A DNA stretch of 64,000 nucleotides from Actinomycetes bacterium. GTDB taxonomy: Bacteria; Actinomycetota; Acidimicrobiia; Acidimicrobiales; Palsa-688. Where the stretch lies: positions 1 to 64,000 of the forward strand of contig JAJZMF010000008.1 in assembly GCA_021850325.1 (NCBI GenBank). The letters are read 5' to 3'. The position numbers and the translations under genes were made by a program. Of this stretch, positions 52,444-62,653 are shown piece by piece. Positions within the stretch are counted from its first letter, which is position 1, and each line of letters begins with the position of its first letter. The notes beneath the pieces were generated by a model that did not search any database, had not been told where the DNA came from, and saw only the letters and a program-made list of their open reading frames with translations.

Positions 52444-53645
52444 AAGAAGTCGGGCATCCAGGGCAGCGGCCCGGAGAAGACCCGGCTCAGGGCATCTGCG
52501 AGACCGCCCGAGGGCGCCAGTGCACCCAGTGCCACAAGGTCCTGGACCGTCGCCATCCCGGAGAAGGCAGCGGAGAGCAGGCCGACGGGCAGGGCCGGCT
52601 CACCCGTGCCCGGCCCAGCCGGCTGCTGGGCAGCCGGTACGACCTGCGCCCTGCCCTCGGCCACCGTGACGTGCCACGGCCCGGCGTTCTCGGGGAACAC
52701 GGGGTCGGCCACCTCCAGTACGAGCTCGGTGGGACGCCCGTCGGGGGGGCGGGGGTAACCCCGCTGGGCCAGGGCGCCCGGCACGTCGAGCATGCGGCCC
52801 ATCCAGCGGCGCAGGTCGGCACCGAGCGACATGCCGTTGGTCGACATGGCGAAGGCCGCCGGCCCTCCCGAGGGAGGGCCGAACCAGGAGAGCTGGCGGG
52901 CTGCAGTGGTAAAGCGCCCGAAGTAGGCCAGCAGCGAGCCCAGGGCGGCGGGCGTGAGAGCCACCAGGTGCTTGCACTGCAGGGTGTAGTCGCCGAACCC
53001 CTGGGCCTCGGTGGTGAAGTAGCTGGCGTAGCCCTCCACGCCCCTCTCTCCTGGTACGACCACGGTGCGCTGGTGCACGCCCTCGCCCCGGTGGGCCAGG
53101 ACGTGCTGGGCCCAGCGGGCGGGATCCGCAGGTCGCAGGGGACCGTTGTGTCCGGCGGCCCACTCGGCGTGGCAGGCGACCACCGCCGGCAGGTCCGACG
53201 GCGTCATCTCGCGTGGCCACTCAACCCCGGCCGGCTTGGGCGGCAGGTCGGCCAGCGGGGCCCACAGGCGCGGCCTGAGCCCGCAGTACTCGTAACCGAG
53301 GCTGCGGTACAGGCCGGAGTTGGCCGGGTACAGGGCGCTCAGGAGGCGTCCCCGGGCCCGCTCACGTGCCAGCAGGGCACGCATCAGGGAGCCGGCTACG
53401 CCCCGGCCCCGGTGCTCGGGGAGGACGGCCACCGAGGCCACGCCGGCACAGGGCATCGCGCTCCCGCCGAACCACTGGTCGAAGTCGATCACGGTGGCGG
53501 TGGCCACCACCTCGTCGCCCTCGTAGGCGCACATCTTGCCCAGCAGGCCGACTTCGGCCTCGGGCACCTCGGTGTTGAACGCCAGGCTCTCCACCCGGGC
53601 GATCCCGGCGCTCTCCCCCGCCCGGGGGGACCTGATCTCGGCCAC
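52440..53645 (-). CDS. Eis-like N-acetyltransferase
   Basis: A 401-aa protein. The N-terminal GNAT domain has the acetyl-CoA loop VLPEHRGRGVAGSLMRALL; a second GNAT-like domain and a sterol-carrier-type C-terminal domain follow. It ends PWMPDFF, as Eis proteins do, where the C-terminal carboxylate acts in catalysis. Eis acetylates amines such as aminoglycosides and proteins at many positions. A TAGTTT -10 box (53654-53659) lies 8 nt before the GTG, so it is probably leaderless. Confidence 0.85.
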   Translation of the reverse strand: MAEIRSPRAGESAGIARVESLAFNTEVPEAEVGLLGKMCAYEGDEVVATATVIDFDQWFGGSAMPCAGVASVAVLPEHRGRGVAGSLMRALLARERARGRLLSALYPANSGLYRSLGYEYCGLRPRLWAPLADLPPKPAGVEWPREMTPSDLPAVVACHAEWAAGHNGPLRPADPARWAQHVLAHRGEGVHQRTVVVPGERGVEGYASYFTTEAQGFGDYTLQCKHLVALTPAALGSLLAYFGRFTTAARQLSWFGPPSGGPAAFAMSTNGMSLGADLRRWMGRMLDVPGALAQRGYPRPPDGRPTELVLEVADPVFPENAGPWHVTVAEGRAQVVPAAQQPAGPGTGEPALPVGLLSAAFSGMATVQDLVALGALAPSGGLADALSRVFSGPLPWMPDFF

Positions 53646-53714
53646 GGTCCGGCAAACTAGCCGTTGGGCGGTGCCCGCCGCAGCCCGTGCGCGCCGGTCA
53701 CCGCCGGCGGCGCC

Positions 53715-53963
53715 TCAGCGCGGGGTGCTGCTCCCCGAGGTCCGCTCACCCCGGCGCTCCCGGTTGGCCAAGGACGCCTGGTAACCGTCCACCAACCGGC
53801 CCACCGTGCTCACGGCGAGCCAGGCCAGCACGACGGCGCCGGCAAGTTGCTCCCCGGCCGTGGTGGCCTGTGCCGTACCCGCAGCGACGCCGGCCAGGGT
53901 GGGCGCGGAGAGCACCAGGGCCAGCAGGATGAACAGGGCCGGTCGCATGCTCTTGCGTTTCAC
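53715..53963 (-). CDS. Small two-helix membrane protein in the flagellar operon
   Basis: An 82-aa protein with two hydrophobic segments (PALFILLALVLSAPTLAGVAAG and LAGAVVLAWLAVSTVGRL) and a basic C-terminal tail. It starts at a GTG, 7 nt after the flhF-like stop, so it appears co-transcribed with the flagellar operon. No family is recognised. This is the last gene of the operon as seen here. Confidence 0.6.
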   Translation of the reverse strand: MKRKSMRPALFILLALVLSAPTLAGVAAGTAQATTAGEQLAGAVVLAWLAVSTVGRLVDGYQASLANRERRGERTSGSSTPR

Positions 53964-53970
53964 GCGGGCC

Positions 53971-55450
53971 TCACGGTTGCAGCCGGGAGCACAGGGCGCT
54001 GGCCCACAGAGCGGGGGTGGCGGCCTGGCCGTCGACCAGCCCCACGGGGAAGGGCAGGCCCAGTGCCGCCCCGGGAGTCGTCGTGCCCTCCAGGTCGACC
54101 AGCGCCAGGCTGTCCAGGCCGCCGAGCGATGAGGACCAAGCCGTCACGTCCTCCACCTTGGTGCAGGCATCGGCCACCCCCCAGCACACGACGGGCTGCA
54201 GTGCCCGGAGCACGGCGGCTGCCCACTGGTTGCCGGACGGCCGGACCGGGGACTCGATAGCCACCACCGCGGGATGGGAGCGCCAGCGCCAGGCGAGCCT
54301 CAGCTCGTCGGCTGCCGCCGGGCTGGTGATCACCGCTTCCCTCTGCTGCCTGACATCGCGTTGGGTCGCCAGGGCGACCCTCCCGGCCGGGACGCCCATC
54401 TGCTCGGCCAGCAACCGGGCCACAGCCGCCACCTTGCGTTTGGGGCCGACCACTGCCACCACGCTCGTCGGCTGGGTGGGCAGTGGGAGCGGGGGAGGCA
54501 ACAGGTGCTCGAGCGCCCTTCGCAGTGCAAGCTCGGCCTGTCCGGCGCTGACCGTGGTGCCCACCAGTGAGCACAGGACCTCAGGCAGCCCGGTCGCCCG
54601 GAGGCCTTCCCCGGGGGGGACGGCCAGGGTGTGGACCGGCTCGGGGGCGTCCGCAGGGGGGGCGAGCGCCGGCACCTGCACCTGCGCCGGCACCTGCACC
54701 GGGCCTTCCAGCGGCGCCGGGGCGGCCCCGGACGGCGCGCCGGCAGTCCCACCCAGTTCGGCCAGCAACCGTGGGGTGTGGTTGACCTCGGTCCCGGGCC
54801 CGTAGGTGGGCGCCGCCAGCGGTAGGACGCCCTCGGTAGGGGGCAGGAGCCCGGACCGTCGCGCGATCTCCTCGAGCACCTCGGCGAAGTCCGCGCCCGG
54901 GTTGGCAGCCGGGCCCGTGGCCCTCACCGGTGCCGGGGCCGCAGCGGGCGGCACTGCCACCGGGGCCTCCGGCCCGGAGCTGAGCCGGAAGTGGGACTGC
55001 TCGGAGTTCAGTTCCTCCGCCAGGTCGAGGACCGAGGAGGGCCCGTTGTCGGCCATCTCGGTGAGCAGCCGAGTGAGAGCATCGTCATGACCTTCAGGCA
55101 GGCCACCGGTACCGCCTCCCGACCTGGCCAACCCGTCCAGGGGACCGCCGCTGCCGGGCCGTGTGGTGCCGACGTCCCGGCCACCGCGCCACAGCGCGCC
55201 CAGGGCAGCCGCGGGACGGAGCGCCGCTACGGCCGGGACGGCCGTGATGCCACCCTCGCCCCGTAGTCCGTCCGGCCCGGTCGGCGTCCCTGGACCGGGC
55301 CCCGGGCCTGGGTCCACCTCTATCTCGACGTGCTCACGTGAGAAGAAGCCGGCGACACCGCCCCGCCTCACCTTCGTGGCGCCGACCAGACGAGGGTTGG
55401 GCCCCAGGGCCTCACGCGCCGCCTGGACCGCTTCCTCGATGGTGCTGCCT

Positions 55451-55470
<20 letters not shown>
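53971..55470 (-). CDS. FlhF-like protein with lost GTPase motifs
   Basis: A 499-aa protein. The N-terminal 55 residues are a typical FlhF start (FEGSTIEEAVQAAREALGPN, LVGATKVRRGG, FFSREHVEIEV). A Pro/Ala/Gly-rich linker of about 200 residues follows, then the N and G domains of an SRP-type GTPase. In the G domain the P-loop GxxxxGKT is replaced by GPKRKVAA, the DTAG position reads ESPV, and the TKLD position reads VDLEG. It should therefore not bind or hydrolyse GTP. Position after flhA supports the FlhF identity. The TTG start lies inside the flhA 3' end (20-bp overlap). Confidence 0.75.
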
Positions 55471-57493
<2,023 letters not shown>

Positions 57494-57508
57494 CTAGGAG
57501 CTCTCCCT

Positions 57509-57526
57509 GGCCCCGCTGGCGGGGCC
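57509..57526 (-). promoter_or_regulatory. Hairpin in the flhA leader
   Basis: GGCCCCGC and GCGGGGCC form an 8-bp stem about 16 nt before the flhA start, next to the ribosome binding site. It could slow translation or end read-through from flhB. A direct repeat CTGATCGGC (57580-57588 and 57595-57603) lies further upstream in the 209-bp flhB-flhA gap. Confidence 0.4.
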
Positions 57527-57702
57527 GTTCGTTTACGGCGGTTTGGCCCTGCTCCCTGGGCCGGCGCGTTGCGTCCGTGCTGATCGGCTCCCCTCTGATC
57601 GGCAGGCTGTCACCGGGGCTTAGCTCAGGGCCGCGGGTTGCGGGCCGGGGCGCGGCACGGGACGCTGACGGGGCGGGCACCTCCCGGGACGGCCCGGGCG
57701 TG

Positions 57703-58872
57703 TCAGCGGCCGGTCGCCGGGCCCACGAGCAGGCCCCTTTCGGCCACGATCCGTTCGGCCGTACTGGCGGGGATGAGGGAGGAGGAGGGACGGTGGGGTG
57801 CCCCGTCGATCCGCACCGTGCGCCCGGAGGCTCGGAGCCCGTAGATGAAGGTGAGCAGACGGGCCACCGCCTCGTACAGCTCCGTCGGCACCTCGTGCTC
57901 GAGCTCGCAGGCGGCGTAGAGGGCACGGGCCAGGGGTGGGTCCTCCACGACCGGGACGCCCTTGGCCTCCGCCTCCTCTCTTATGCGCATTGCGAGCAGG
58001 TCCGCCCCCTTGGCCACCACCCGGGGTGCGCCCCGGCCCCTCACGTAGCTCACGGCCACGGCGAAGTGGGTGGGGTTGACCACTACGGCGTCGGCGGCGG
58101 AGACGGCGGCCATCATGCGGTTCCGTGAGACCTGGCGCTGGCGGCGGCGGACGGCGCCCTTGGTGAAGGGGTTGCCCTCGCTCGACTTGTGCTCCTCCTT
58201 GAGCTCCTCGCGTGACATCTTCAGCTGGGAGGAGACCTTACGGAACTGGACTATGTAGTCCAGGGCGGCCAGGACCAGGCCGATCTCGGCCACCTCCCTG
58301 GTCAGGCCCAGGGCCCGGCCGCCCACTGCCGACGCCACGGTCTCGGTCGAGGCCGGCCCGCTGCCGGCGAGCACGGGCAGCAGGGCGTGGACCGTCTGCC
58401 ACACGACGAGCGAGAGGAGCGCCACCCGGATGAGCTGTTTGCTCACCTCCCACAGCGAACGGGGCGAGAGGATCCGCTGCAGGCCGGCCTTGGGGCTCAG
58501 CCGCCCGAAGGAGGGCTTCAGGGGATGGAAGGTGATGAGGCCCCGGGTCTGGGCCAGGTTGACCACGATGGCGACGCCGGTGATGGCCAGCAGCACCGGG
58601 GCGAGGGCGTAGAGGCCCCCCAGTAGCGCCTGGGAGGTGAAGGCCATGTCGCCGTTGACGTTCGGCGTGGCCATGATGTCGGGGAGGCGCGCCCAGAGCT
58701 TCTCCATGAGGACGTAGGTGGCCGAGATGGCGTCGGGTACGAGGTAGCTGCCGACCAGCACCACCAGCCAGGTGACCACTTCGGGGGTCCGGGCCACGTT
58801 GCCCTGCTTGCGCGCCTCTTTCTTGCGCCTGGCGGTCGGCTTCTCGGTGCGTGAGTGCTTGTCCCCGGGCAC
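57703..58872 (-). CDS. flhB: Flagellar export switch protein FlhB
   Basis: A 389-aa export-gate protein. Four membrane segments follow a basic N-terminus (DKHSRTEKPTARRKKEARKQGNVART). The autocleavage site NPTH is intact in VVVNPTHFAVAVSY, so the substrate-specificity switch should function. The C-terminal tail after about residue 355 is variable. The GTG at 58872 has GGAG upstream. It lies 15 nt after the fliR stop. Confidence 0.97.
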   Translation of the reverse strand: MPGDKHSRTEKPTARRKKEARKQGNVARTPEVVTWLVVLVGSYLVPDAISATYVLMEKLWARLPDIMATPNVNGDMAFTSQALLGGLYALAPVLLAITGVAIVVNLAQTRGLITFHPLKPSFGRLSPKAGLQRILSPRSLWEVSKQLIRVALLSLVVWQTVHALLPVLAGSGPASTETVASAVGGRALGLTREVAEIGLVLAALDYIVQFRKVSSQLKMSREELKEEHKSSEGNPFTKGAVRRRQRQVSRNRMMAAVSAADAVVVNPTHFAVAVSYVRGRGAPRVVAKGADLLAMRIREEAEAKGVPVVEDPPLARALYAACELEHEVPTELYEAVARLLTFIYGLRASGRTVRIDGAPHRPSSSLIPASTAERIVAERGLLVGPATGR

Positions 58873-58887
58873 AGGTGCTCCTGGTCC

Positions 58888-59688
58888 TCAGGGGTGGACG
58901 CCGAGGATGCCGAGGCTGTCGGTGACCGCCCGGTCGACCAGGGTGTTGACTGCCCCCGGCAGGAGGGGCAGGCCGATCGCCACAACGGTGAGGGCGAGCG
59001 CGATGTTGACGCCGAAGCCGAGCGACATGGCGTTGAGCTGGGGCGCGCTCCGGGTGAGCAGGCCCAGGGCCACATAGGCCAGGAACATGCAGCCGAGGAC
59101 GGGAGCCGCGATCTCCAGGGAAGCGGCGAAGAAGTAGCCGACCTCGCTCACCAGTGCCGCCGGGACGAGGTCCACGCTGTGGGCGGACAGGCCCACGGCC
59201 TGGAAGGAGGTGAGGAAGCCCTTGACCACGACCAGGTCGCCTCCGGTGGCGAACAGGAGCGTTGTGAGCACCAGGTTGTAGACGTTGGCAGTCACCGGGT
59301 TCGGGGTACCGCTGATGGGGTCGAACACCTCGGCCGCCGAGAGGCCGCTGGTCATGTCGGTGAGGCTCCCGGCTGCGCTGAGCACGCCGAACAGCAGGTA
59401 GGCCATGAAGCCCATGAGGGTGCCGATCGCCGCCTGGACCACCAGGCCGGTGATGAAAGCGGCAGTGCTGAGCGAGCTGACGGTGGTGGCGAAGCTGCCC
59501 TGCTGACCGGGGTGGGCGGAGGTGACCTGGGAGGTGACGGCAAGGGACAGGGCGGCAGCCAGCCCGGTGCGCACCAGGAGCGGTACGGCTCCGGAGGAGA
59601 ACGGCGGGCAGAAGGCCAACCAGGCGCTCGCCCGGACCATGGCGAACATGAAGACGAAGAAGCTGCCAGCGGCCAGTTGGAGCGTCAC
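58888..59688 (-). CDS. fliR: Flagellar export protein FliR
   Basis: A 266-aa membrane protein of the export gate, with six hydrophobic segments. Family text includes FVFMFAMVRASAWLAFCPPF near the start and APVLGCMFLAYVALGLLTRSAPQLNAMSLGFGVN near the end. It starts with GTG at 59688, 10 nt after the fliQ stop. Confidence 0.95.
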   Translation of the reverse strand: MTLQLAAGSFFVFMFAMVRASAWLAFCPPFSSGAVPLLVRTGLAAALSLAVTSQVTSAHPGQQGSFATTVSSLSTAAFITGLVVQAAIGTLMGFMAYLLFGVLSAAGSLTDMTSGLSAAEVFDPISGTPNPVTANVYNLVLTTLLFATGGDLVVVKGFLTSFQAVGLSAHSVDLVPAALVSEVGYFFAASLEIAAPVLGCMFLAYVALGLLTRSAPQLNAMSLGFGVNIALALTVVAIGLPLLPGAVNTLVDRAVTDSLGILGVHP

Positions 59689-59698
59689 GGCCCGCCCT

Positions 59699-59968
59699 TC
59701 AGCTCACCAACTGGGGGACGAGCTGGAACAGCTGGTTTGTGAAGCCGACCAGCGTGCTGAGCATCCAGTGCCCGGCCAGGACGATGGCCAGGGCGACCCC
59801 GGCCATCTTCGGTACGAAGGTGAGCGTCGCCTCCTGGATGGAGGTGATCGACTGGATGAGCGACACGGCCAGGCCTATGGCGAGAGCGGTCAGCAGCATG
59901 GGCGCGACGAGCTCGCCGGTGATCAGGAACATCCTGACGACTATCTCGATGACGGTGGTGTCGTTCAC
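59699..59968 (-). CDS. fliQ: Flagellar export protein FliQ
   Basis: An 89-aa protein with two membrane helices (VAPMLLTALAIGLAVSLIQSIT; VPKMAGVALAIVLAGHWML) and the conserved loop SIQEATLTFVPK. The length is exactly that of the family. The GTG at 59968 has GGAG about 6 nt upstream; longer readings of the frame lie within the fliP-fliQ spacer. Confidence 0.96.
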   Translation of the reverse strand: MNDTTVIEIVVRMFLITGELVAPMLLTALAIGLAVSLIQSITSIQEATLTFVPKMAGVALAIVLAGHWMLSTLVGFTNQLFQLVPQLVS

Positions 59969-59996
59969 GGGGGTCTCCTGTGTGCCGGGGGGGGTG

Positions 59997-61250
59997 TCAG
60001 TGGAAGCTGGCCAGCAACGACTGGACGACCAGGGCCCAACCATCGACCAGGACGAAGAGCAGGAGCTTGAACGGCAGGGACACGAGGGTGGGCGGGAGCA
60101 TCATCATGCCGAGCGACATGAGCGTCGAGCTCACCACCAGGTCGATCACGAGGAAGGGTATGAACACGACGAAGCCGATGATGAACGCCGTGCGCATCTC
60201 GGAGAGGGCGAAGGCCGGCACCACGGCGGCCATGGGCAGTTGCGCGGGGCTCTTGGGCTTGGGCCCCGTTTCGAACAGGGCCAGGTCGTCGGCCTTGGTC
60301 TGGCGCAGCATCCAGTCCTTTATCGGCGCCTGGGCGTCGGTGTAGGCCTGCTGGGCCGTGATCTTGCCCGCCATGTAGGGCTGGACGGCGTCCTTGTTCA
60401 CCTGGCTGATGACGGGGGACATGATGAACAGCGACAGGAAGAGGGCCAGGCCCGCCAGTAGCTGGTTGGGAGGCACATTGGACAGCCCCAGGGCCTGCCT
60501 GGTGAGCGAGAGCACGATGATGATGCGGGTGAAGCTGGTCAGCAGGATGAGGAGAGAGGGGGCGACCGCCAGCAGGGTGAGGGCGATCATGATGGTGATG
60601 CTCTGACTGGGCTTGTTGAGCGCACCGCCCAGGCTCACCGAGATGGTCCCGCCCGAGGCTGACGGGGAGCCGGGCGCGGTGGGAGAGGCGGGCTGTACCG
60701 GCGGGGCGGCGGTCACCGGGACGCCCGGAGTGCTGTTGGGTGTGCCGGTGGGCACGAACGTCCCGCCGGGGACGGTCGTCGTGGCCGCCGGTACCGTGGT
60801 GGCCGCCGACGGGCCGGGCTGGGCCCTACGGGTGGGCCTTGGGGCGGCCTTCGGAGCGGTGGTCTTCGGTGCGTTCGGGGCAGCCACCACCGCCAAGGCC
60901 GTAGTGGTGGTGGCCGCGGTCGTGGTCGTGCTCGTGGCGACTGTCGTTGCCACCGTCGTCGTTGCCACCGTCGTGGCTGCCGTCGTCGTGGCTGCCGGGG
61001 CTGTTGCTGCCGGGGCTGTTGCTGCCGTCGTCGTGGCTGCCGGGGCTGTTGCTGCCGGGGCTGTTGAAGTGGCAGCTGTGGTCACGCTGGCAGCCGCTGG
61101 CGCCAAGCTCGTGGTGGCCGGCGGCCCTGGGGCGGCGTAGGCACTGCGGGCCCCTGCCAGGCTGAGCAGCGCCGCCAGGGCGAGCACGCCGACCAGCAGG
61201 CCAGCGATCGGCCCAGCTGTCCTGGGCGGTCGTTCGGTGATGTTGTGCAC
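59997..61250 (-). CDS. fliP: Flagellar export protein FliP with long Ala/Thr-rich insert
   Basis: A 417-aa protein, against the usual 240-260. A signal peptide (GLLVGVLALAALLSLAGARSAYA) is followed by about 165 residues of Ala/Thr/Pro/Val, then a normal FliP core: SLLILLTSFTRIIIVLSLTRQALG, PPNQLLAGLALFLSLFIMSP, DWMLRQTKADDLALF, AFIIGFVVFIPFLVIDLVVSS and LPFKLLLFVLVDGWALV. The core is complete, so the gate should assemble. The insert would lie outside the membrane after the signal is cleaved. It starts with GTG at 61250. Confidence 0.93.
   Translation of the reverse strand: MHNITERPPRTAGPIAGLLVGVLALAALLSLAGARSAYAAPGPPATTSLAPAAASVTTAATSTAPAATAPAATTTAATAPAATAPAATTTAATTVATTTVATTVATSTTTTAATTTTALAVVAAPNAPKTTAPKAAPRPTRRAQPGPSAATTVPAATTTVPGGTFVPTGTPNSTPGVPVTAAPPVQPASPTAPGSPSASGGTISVSLGGALNKPSQSITIMIALTLLAVAPSLLILLTSFTRIIIVLSLTRQALGLSNVPPNQLLAGLALFLSLFIMSPVISQVNKDAVQPYMAGKITAQQAYTDAQAPIKDWMLRQTKADDLALFETGPKPKSPAQLPMAAVVPAFALSEMRTAFIIGFVVFIPFLVIDLVVSSTLMSLGMMMLPPTLVSLPFKLLLFVLVDGWALVVQSLLASFH
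60976..61065. repeat. Exact 45-bp tandem duplication inside fliP
   Basis: Two identical 45-bp units (60976-61020 and 61021-61065) encode two copies of a 15-residue Ala/Thr/Pro block. Each unit also contains an internal 15-bp repeat (GCTGCCGGGGCTGTT). Flanking sequence (about 60895-60975) is a degenerate continuation of the same text. Exact identity suggests recent slippage. Confidence 0.95.
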
Positions 61251-61277
61251 GGCGCTCCGGTCGGGGCGAGCGCGGGT

Positions 61278-61910
61278 TCAGCGCCTTACGGTGCGCTCCC
61301 GCAGCGAATCAAGGACCAGCTTCCATGCGTTATCGGGGTGCTCGCCCACGATGGGCGGCCTCCCGGCAGAGGCCGGCGTCCGGCCGGCCAGATCTTGCTC
61401 TCCGGCCCCGACGAGCGACAGGTCGCCCAGGGCCAGGCCTTCGAACCGAGCCAGGTCGGCCGTCCCACTGGTGCCGTGGCCGGCGACGGCGAGCCGGGGC
61501 CCGTCCGCAGCCAGGTCGACGGCCGCCGGGCCGAGGCCCGCCAGGTCGGCTACAGGGCCCTCGGCTGGCAGTTCGGTGAGCAGGTTGACCGAATGCTCGG
61601 TGACGCCGAGCAGGTAGCGGCCGGTGGCCGACTCGACCACGGCCAGCCATGCCCCCTTGGCCAGCTGACGGCGGTAGACAATGCCCACCGGGGGGACGGG
61701 TCGTGACCGGCGGGCCTTGCCGGTCCCGAGCGGCCCGAGGAGGCCGCCCGGAGCGGCACCCTGGCGCCCCCGGCCACGAGGGCTGCGAGACGCCTGGTAG
61801 GCGAGCGGCCCGACGGATCCCTGGCGGTGGCGGACGAACCTGGCCGCCAGCCACATCACGGCCATCACCACGGCCATGGAGAGGACGAGGCGGACGAAGA
61901 GGTTGAGCAT
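61278..61910 (-). CDS. fliO: Flagellar biosynthesis protein FliO
   Basis: A 210-aa protein with one N-terminal membrane segment (LFVRLVLSMAVVMAVMWLAARFV) followed by a basic linker and the cytoplasmic FliO-type beta domain (GIVYRRQLAKGAWLAVVESATGRYLLGVTEHSVNLL). FliO helps FliP assemble. Its place between fliN and fliP is the standard gene order. It is longer than usual because of a low-complexity C-terminus. Confidence 0.85.
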   Translation of the reverse strand: MLNLFVRLVLSMAVVMAVMWLAARFVRHRQGSVGPLAYQASRSPRGRGRQGAAPGGLLGPLGTGKARRSRPVPPVGIVYRRQLAKGAWLAVVESATGRYLLGVTEHSVNLLTELPAEGPVADLAGLGPAAVDLAADGPRLAVAGHGTSGTADLARFEGLALGDLSLVGAGEQDLAGRTPASAGRPPIVGEHPDNAWKLVLDSLRERTVRR

Positions 61911-61915
61911 GGCCC

Positions 61916-62653
61916 TCAGTCGCCCGTGAGCAGTTCGGTGACGCGCACGGCGAAGGAGTCGTCTACGACCACCACTTCGCCCCGGGCGATGAGGGTGCCC
62001 TGGACCAGGATGTCGACCGGCTGGGTCACGACCCTGTCCAGTTGCACGACGGCCCCGTTGTGGATGTCGAGGAGGTCCTTGATGGCGATCTTGGTCCGGC
62101 CCAGCTCCACGGTCACCGTCATCTCGACCTCGCCCAGGGCGGCGATCGACCGCCGGGCGCTCAGGGTGCCCGGAGAGGGGTCGAGGTGTGGGAGCTCGGC
62201 CGCGGCGTCGCTGGCCGGCAGGACGAGGACCACCAGGGCGACCTCGGCGCCGTCCGAGACCAAGGGGACGGCGATGGCCTGTTCCCCGGGGCGTGCCTGG
62301 GTGAGGGCGGACGGCGAGATGGCGGCGGCGTTGCCCGCCCGGTCGGCCCCACACGCGGCAGCCAGGGCGTTCACGGCACCGGCCAGCGCCTCTGCCAGGT
62401 CTGCGGCGCTGGGCTCGGCCGTGCCGGGGGCAACGACCAGGCTGAGGTCGCCGCAGGGGCCGGCCGGCCCGAGCAGCGGGGCGGTCCAGGCTCGGGCGTC
62501 CCGCTCCAGTACCGGCGAGCCGGCTGGCGCTCCGTCGGCCCAGATGTCGTAGCCGGGACCGGGCTCAGCGCTCAGGCCCAGGGCTGTGGCCAGCAACGCG
62601 GCCGATTCGGCAGCGGCCGGCCCGATGATGGCCAGGTCGGTGTCGACGCTCAA
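61916..62653 (-). CDS. fliN: Flagellar motor switch protein FliN/FliY
   Basis: A 245-aa C-ring protein. The C-terminal 75 residues are a SpoA domain (EMTVTVELGRTKIAIKDLLDIHNGAVVQLDRVVTQPVDILVQG). The first 150 residues are an extra domain absent from short FliN, similar in position and size to the CheC-like domain of FliY, but I see no phosphatase motif. The TTG at 62653 overlaps the fliM stop as TTGA. fliO follows after 5 nt. Confidence 0.9.
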   Translation of the reverse strand: MSVDTDLAIIGPAAAESAALLATALGLSAEPGPGYDIWADGAPAGSPVLERDARAWTAPLLGPAGPCGDLSLVVAPGTAEPSAADLAEALAGAVNALAAACGADRAGNAAAISPSALTQARPGEQAIAVPLVSDGAEVALVVLVLPASDAAAELPHLDPSPGTLSARRSIAALGEVEMTVTVELGRTKIAIKDLLDIHNGAVVQLDRVVTQPVDILVQGTLIARGEVVVVDDSFAVRVTELLTGD

